Both the position numbers and the translations under genes were made by a program. Below, one piece after another: positions 6,891-10,316 of a DNA stretch of 10,316 nucleotides. Under the pieces are notes generated by a model. The model was not told where the DNA came from. It made no database searches and worked only from the letters and a program-made list of their open reading frames with translations. Source of the DNA: an uncultured Acetatifactor sp. (GTDB lineage: Bacteria > Bacillota > Clostridia > Lachnospirales > Lachnospiraceae). Location of the stretch: positions 1-10,316 of the forward strand of contig CAJUGT010000135.1 of the NCBI GenBank assembly GCA_910586435.1, written 5' to 3'. Numbering within the stretch: the first letter of the stretch is position 1; every line of letters begins with the position of its first letter.

Positions 6891-7808
6891 CTACTTCTCC
6901 AAAGTTGTGACCATATCCAAATTCCGTTCAAAAGTAGACGCAGTAAATGAGGATGGGACCTCCCCGTTGATTAGTATCTGAACCTTATTTATATTGCTTA
7001 ACTCCGACAGGGAATTCACAATAGAATATATAGAGACATCCGTAGACACATTGTTTACCACTGTCAGGAAATTTTCATCCAGATTCACATAACAGACTCC
7101 ATCCCTGGTAGTAACCCCCAATACTTTCGTGTCCGGATTAATAGACGGATACAGACCTTCTACCTGACCGCTGGGGCCGGCAATCAATTCTTCCACCACA
7201 AAGCGTTCCAGAAGCATACTGGTAGGATAATGCTTCTCCCGGTAGCCCCCAACCAGCTTCGTGCCATCCTCTCCGGCAAAATAAAGCTTCATACCCACAA
7301 GTTCATAAGTGTTAATTTCATTGCCGTCATTGTTGATGAAGGAATCCGAATTCATCCACCCTATTGTGCCGCCGCTGTTGTCATAAAGCGGATTCCCTTC
7401 CACAGTCATCATGACCAGCCTGATTTCCGAAAGCTGTGTGAGAGTACGGACAATGGCGGCACGCACCAGTACTTCCGTTGTCACAGACAGATCCAGATAA
7501 GCAGCGTTTACGTCTATCAGTAATTTTCCGTCTTCCAATTTCCTGTTCAATATCTGAAATCCCATGGCAAAAGGCGCTTTGTATTCAAGTTTTTCCGGGT
7601 TTGTGGACAGACATGCCACCAGTTCATCCAGCTGTCCCTCCGGCTCCTTTGCCTGCATCTCATGGGAGTGGACTTCCACCCTGGTTTCGGAATTGCTCAC
7701 ATAATAAACCTGATACATATTTTCTCCCATTTTATCCTTCTGCCCACATGCCGCCAAAAGCAGCACACAGAACACTGCCAGAATCCCTGCGGATATTTTT
7801 CTCACCAT
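6891..7808 (-). CDS. GerMN-domain lipoprotein
   Basis: This is a predicted membrane-anchored extracytoplasmic lipoprotein of 305 residues. It opens with a lipoprotein signal peptide, MVRKISAGILAVFCVLLLAAC, with lipobox LAAC and C21 as the lipidated residue. Two GerMN-like domains follow: about 33-140, including GKLLIDVNAAYLDL, and about 173-293, including LLERFVVEELIAGPS and GVCYVNLDENFLTVV. GerMN domains occur in the spore germination protein GerM and in LpqB, which works with the MtrAB two-component system. The ATG at 7808 was chosen because it begins a normal signal peptide and overlaps the end of a second open frame trailing the kinase gene (see 7802-7918). An in-frame ATG at 7859 with a strong GGAGG is the alternative and would add 17 residues before the signal peptide. 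Its place after the kinase suggests it modulates sensing. Confidence 0.88.
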   Translation of the reverse strand: MVRKISAGILAVFCVLLLAACGQKDKMGENMYQVYYVSNSETRVEVHSHEMQAKEPEGQLDELVACLSTNPEKLEYKAPFAMGFQILNRKLEDGKLLIDVNAAYLDLSVTTEVLVRAAIVRTLTQLSEIRLVMMTVEGNPLYDNSGGTIGWMNSDSFINNDGNEINTYELVGMKLYFAGEDGTKLVGGYREKHYPTSMLLERFVVEELIAGPSGQVEGLYPSINPDTKVLGVTTRDGVCYVNLDENFLTVVNNVSTDVSIYSIVNSLSELSNINKVQILINGEVPSSFTASTFERNLDMVTTLEK

Positions 7809-7918
7809 ATCGTCCAATCCTCTTCCACTTCCCACACCCCCGGCATGTCCATCACGCATTCTACCCCTCCACCATGAACCTTCAAAATGTAGTTCTCATC
7901 CCGCTGTGGAACATATGA
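7802..7918 (-). other. Hidden open frame continuing the first kinase in another frame, 38 codons
   Basis: Just before the annotated kinase stop (TGA at 7898-7896), a different minus-strand frame is open from 7918 to a TGA at 7804-7802. It encodes SYVPQRDENYILKVHGGG and then VECVMDMPGVWEVEEDWTIW, which reads like ordinary protein. Its stop falls within ATATGGTGA, overlapping the lipoprotein ATG. Removing one base from the four-base G run at 7919-7922 (C run on the coding strand) would join the kinase ...FTVKIP to this tail. It may therefore be the true kinase C terminus after a base-call error or a recent mutation. A 38-codon open stretch by chance is not rare, so the call rests on composition and the coupled stop/start. 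Confidence 0.5.
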
Positions 7919-9374
7919 GGGGAATTTTAACAGTGAAACTGGAGCCTTCCCCTTCCACACTTGTCACGTTAATTGCACCCCGATGCATTAATACAGCGCT
8001 CTTGGTAATCGCAAGTCCCAGTCCCGTTCCGCCGATTTCCCTGGAATGAGATTTGTCCACACGATAAAACCTCTCATAAATATGCGCCAGGCTGTCTGCC
8101 GGAATGCCAAGTCCGGAATCACTTACTTTAAAAGTAAAATACTGATAATCCGCATCCAGTTCCACTCTCACCCAGCCGTGTTCCTTGTTGTACTTAATGG
8201 CATTCTCCACCAGATTGGTCATAATCAGCGACATCTTTACTTCATCCACTTCTGCCATTACGGGACGCATACTTTCAAATACCACTTCCACATCCTTTTT
8301 TCTGGCCAAAGGTCTCAGACGCTTCAGAATCAGTTCCACCAGATCATTCACATTCAGAGAGACAATATTCAGTTCCCTGGCCTTCTTCTCCATTTTCACC
8401 AGCGCCAGCAAGTCAGTAATGATTCTGTTCTCACGGTCAATCTCCGAGGCAATATCCACAAGAAATTCCCGGTAGAGTTCCGCCGGGGCATCCTGCTGCG
8501 TCAGCAGGGAATCCGCCAGTACTTTGATTGCTGCCATGGGAGTCTTCAATTCATGGGACACATTTTCCACAAATTCCTGTCTGGAAGTATCCAATGCTCT
8601 CATCCGTTCCAACAACTGGTTGAACGCATCCACAATATGCACTGTCTCCGCATAATCAGGCACGGAAATCCGTTCATTGCTATATCCGGCATTCACCTCA
8701 TTGATGGCATCGGTGACTCTGTTAAAAGGGCGTGTGAGCAAAAAGGACAAAATAATTGCCATGGCCATGGTTCCCACCAACATGAGATTTCCCAATATGC
8801 TGGCTTTCCTGTCCAGCACAGTCAATGTAGCGGTTATGGCATCGCTGGAAATACTGGTGAGCATAACCCCTACAATTACGCTGGAATTGGCGCTTGTGTC
8901 TATAATGGGTGTGGTCATCTCTATGTATCCATGTTCCTTGTCATAATTGGATACATTTTCTCCCCGAAAACATTTAATCACTTCTTCGGAAATGATGGTT
9001 TTGCCCTGGCTGATTCCATACGTGTCCTTGACCACTTTCAGGCTGGAATTAATGATCATAACCCGCCCTTCGTACAGGTCGGAAATCATCCCCAGTTCAG
9101 CGTCAATCACCTCTCTTGACACTCCGCCATTATACCCTTCCGGTTTCGTATTAAAATAATTATTGCTGATAAGATGATTGCCCACAATCATCAGCTGATT
9201 CTGGACGTTGGAAATGCGGTTCTGTACCGATCGTTCTTCATAACTTGCCAATATTCCGTACCTCATCACGATACTCGGTACAATCCCCGCCACCAACATA
9301 ATGATAAAGAAGCGCGCCTGTAAGCTGCGCAAAGAAAGAAACTTTTTCAGTCCCTGCAAAATTTTTCCTGTCAT
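7896..9374 (-). CDS. HAMP-type sensor histidine kinase of the first two-component system
   Basis: This is a membrane sensor kinase predicted to act on the OmpR-type regulator encoded upstream. The 492 residues comprise TM1 (about 22-42), an extracellular region of about 150 residues, TM2 (about 194-214), a HAMP linker (about 215-267), the dimerisation helix FVENVSHELKTPMAAIK with phospho-acceptor H274, and a complete ATPase domain: N-box NLVENAIKYN (388-397), DSGLGIP (419-425), YERFYRVDKSHSREIGGTGLGLAI with the F- and G2-boxes. Overall it is of the WalK/ResE type common in Firmicutes. Translation ends at ICSTAG soon after the last beta strand, but a 38-codon protein-like tail is present in another frame, so the native end may be displaced. 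The ATG at 9374 has AGGGA a few bases upstream. It is separated from its regulator gene by the 71-bp tandem repeats. Confidence 0.94.
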   Translation of the reverse strand: MTGKILQGLKKFLSLRSLQARFFIIMLVAGIVPSIVMRYGILASYEERSVQNRISNVQNQLMIVGNHLISNNYFNTKPEGYNGGVSREVIDAELGMISDLYEGRVMIINSSLKVVKDTYGISQGKTIISEEVIKCFRGENVSNYDKEHGYIEMTTPIIDTSANSSVIVGVMLTSISSDAITATLTVLDRKASILGNLMLVGTMAMAIILSFLLTRPFNRVTDAINEVNAGYSNERISVPDYAETVHIVDAFNQLLERMRALDTSRQEFVENVSHELKTPMAAIKVLADSLLTQQDAPAELYREFLVDIASEIDRENRIITDLLALVKMEKKARELNIVSLNVNDLVELILKRLRPLARKKDVEVVFESMRPVMAEVDEVKMSLIMTNLVENAIKYNKEHGWVRVELDADYQYFTFKVSDSGLGIPADSLAHIYERFYRVDKSHSREIGGTGLGLAITKSAVLMHRGAINVTSVEGEGSSFTVKIPLICSTAG

Positions 9375-9407
9375 TCTATCCCTGCAATGAATTCCTTGAT
9401 ATGCTTG

Positions 9408-9564
9408 GTCAACATTTTACCCTAATTTCGTGCGCTTCTGCGCACATGGAATCCGAAGTTGACTCAATGTACTTCTGAGTCAATATTTTACCACAATTTC
9501 GTGCGCTTCTGCGCACATGGAATCCGAAGTTGACTCAATGTACTTCTGAGTCAATATTTTACCC
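9408..9564. repeat. Tandem 71-bp repeat, two copies plus a 15-bp partial third
   Basis: Copies begin at 9408 and 9479, and a partial copy (GTCAATATTTTACCC) begins at 9550; the full copies differ at only a few bases. Each unit carries a 6-bp stem, GTGCGC-TTCT-GCGCAC (9430-9445 and 9501-9516). The TTGACTCA/TGAGTCAA 8-bp inverted repeats at 9459-9466/9476-9483 and 9530-9537/9547-9554 straddle the unit ends. The partial copy includes the stop codon of the first response regulator (TAA at 9561-9559), and the array ends about 35 bases before the kinase start. No T-run follows the stems. It may be a duplicated small structured element that tunes the relative expression of regulator and kinase. Confidence 0.93.
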
Positions 9565-10263
9565 TATCTTCTGAAAGTAATAACCCACACCCCATTTTGT
9601 AATCACATACCTTGGTTCGCTGGGGTTTTGCTCTATCTTCTCCCTGAGACGCCTGATATGGACATCCACTGTACGTACATCTCCCGGATACCCCGCTCCC
9701 CACACCATTTGAAGCAGGCTTTCCCGGCTGTATACCTTGTCAGGGTTTAACATTAACAGCTCCAGCACTTCAAATTCCTTGGCGGTAAGACCAATCTCCT
9801 TGCCGGCAATAAAGGCTCTGCGGCCTTCACAATCCAGACGCACATCTCCACACTCCACAGTCTTGGCCGAAACAGGCTCTCCCATAAGACGCTTTGGCTC
9901 AGTTCTGCGCATAATTGCCTTAATCCTTGCCTTAACTTCCAGAATATTAAAAGGTTTTGTAATATAATCGTCCGCGCCATACTCCAATCCCAGAATCTTA
10001 TCCATATCATCACCTTTTGCGGTGAGCATGATAATGGGAACGGAAGAGAATTCTCTTATCTGCTGGCAGACTTCAAAACCGGTAAGCTTTGGCAGCATTA
10101 CATCCAAGAGAATAATATCATACTGATTGCTGCGGGCATACTCCAATGCCTCCTCACCATCATAGGCACAATCCACTTCCATCTCATCCTGTTCCAGGCT
10201 GAACCGGATTCCTTTCACGATCAGTTTTTCATCATCCACAACCAAAGCTCTCTTCCAAGCCAT
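9559..10263 (-). CDS. OmpR-family response regulator of the first two-component system
   Basis: This DNA-binding regulator of 234 residues is the partner of the kinase that follows. The receiver domain has the acidic pair D10-D11, phospho-acceptor D54 (ILLDVMLPKLTG), T81 and K103 (ITKPFNILEVKARIKAI). The winged-helix domain (about 132-232) shows LTAKEFEVLELLMLNPDKVYSRESLLQMVWG, DVRTVDVHIRRLREKIE and YVITKWGVGYYF, close to the WalR/PhoP subgroup. The ATG at 10263 follows GAGGG eight bases upstream. Upstream, to the window end, only about 50 AT-rich bases are visible; a TAAAAT -10-like hexamer lies at 10293-10288 without a clear -35, so the operon promoter is probably here or just outside. Its stop codon lies in the first bases of the downstream 71-bp repeat array. 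Confidence 0.96.
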   Translation of the reverse strand: MAWKRALVVDDEKLIVKGIRFSLEQDEMEVDCAYDGEEALEYARSNQYDIILLDVMLPKLTGFEVCQQIREFSSVPIIMLTAKGDDMDKILGLEYGADDYITKPFNILEVKARIKAIMRRTEPKRLMGEPVSAKTVECGDVRLDCEGRRAFIAGKEIGLTAKEFEVLELLMLNPDKVYSRESLLQMVWGAGYPGDVRTVDVHIRRLREKIEQNPSEPRYVITKWGVGYYFQKIG

Positions 10264-10316
10264 GCCTTACACCCTCACTTAACTGTTATTTTATCACATA
10301 TTTTCTCATACACGCT

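Noticed and set aside
8046..9119. Long plus-strand open frame of 357 codons
   Set aside because: It lies fully opposite the first kinase gene, whose minus-strand product has every kinase motif; its His- and Phe-rich product is a shadow.
9408..9564. CRISPR array
   Set aside because: There are only two full units in direct tandem with no unique spacers, and no cas genes nearby.

Overview
The window looks like chromosomal DNA of a gut-type Clostridia, most likely Lachnospiraceae. This is inferred from moderate GC content, strong GGAGG-type ribosome binding sites, low-GC Gram-positive style proteins, a ComEC with fused hydrolase domain, and a two-component/GerMN-lipoprotein cluster. All eight convincing genes lie on the minus strand, so transcription runs from high to low coordinates. 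No RNA gene, transposase or CRISPR array was seen, and no stretch over 300 bases lacks a gene.

Module 1 (about 10263 to 6891) contains an OmpR-family response regulator, a HAMP-type sensor histidine kinase and a lipoprotein with two GerMN-like domains. The layout parallels the actinobacterial MtrA-MtrB-LpqB system. The regulator and kinase genes are separated by two tandem copies of a 71-bp hairpin-bearing repeat. The kinase gene appears to end early: 38 further codons that read like protein lie in another frame and finish exactly over the lipoprotein start codon.

Module 2 (about 6713 to 2326) contains a second OmpR-family regulator, a second and more divergent sensor kinase, an ABC ATPase and an ABC-2 type permease. 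A tandem TTC-N4-GAA site with an 11-bp period lies at the likely promoter of the ATPase gene and is a good candidate operator for the local regulator. A hairpin-rich intergenic element of about 110 bp separates the ATPase and permease genes. The module resembles peptide-sensing or detoxification and export modules of Firmicutes, but the substrate cannot be read from the sequence.

The permease stop codon overlaps the start of comEC (ATGA), which encodes the DNA-uptake channel. comEC runs into a perfect 49-bp fold-back palindrome at the very start of the window. Its last codons are mirror sequence, so the gene is effectively truncated there, most simply by a contig-end chimera.

The clearest leads are the tandem operator, the hidden C-terminal frame of the first kinase, the two structured intergenic repeats, and the placement of a complete sensor/ABC module between the lipoprotein gene and comEC. 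I see no strong evidence of a wholly new defence or mobile system.
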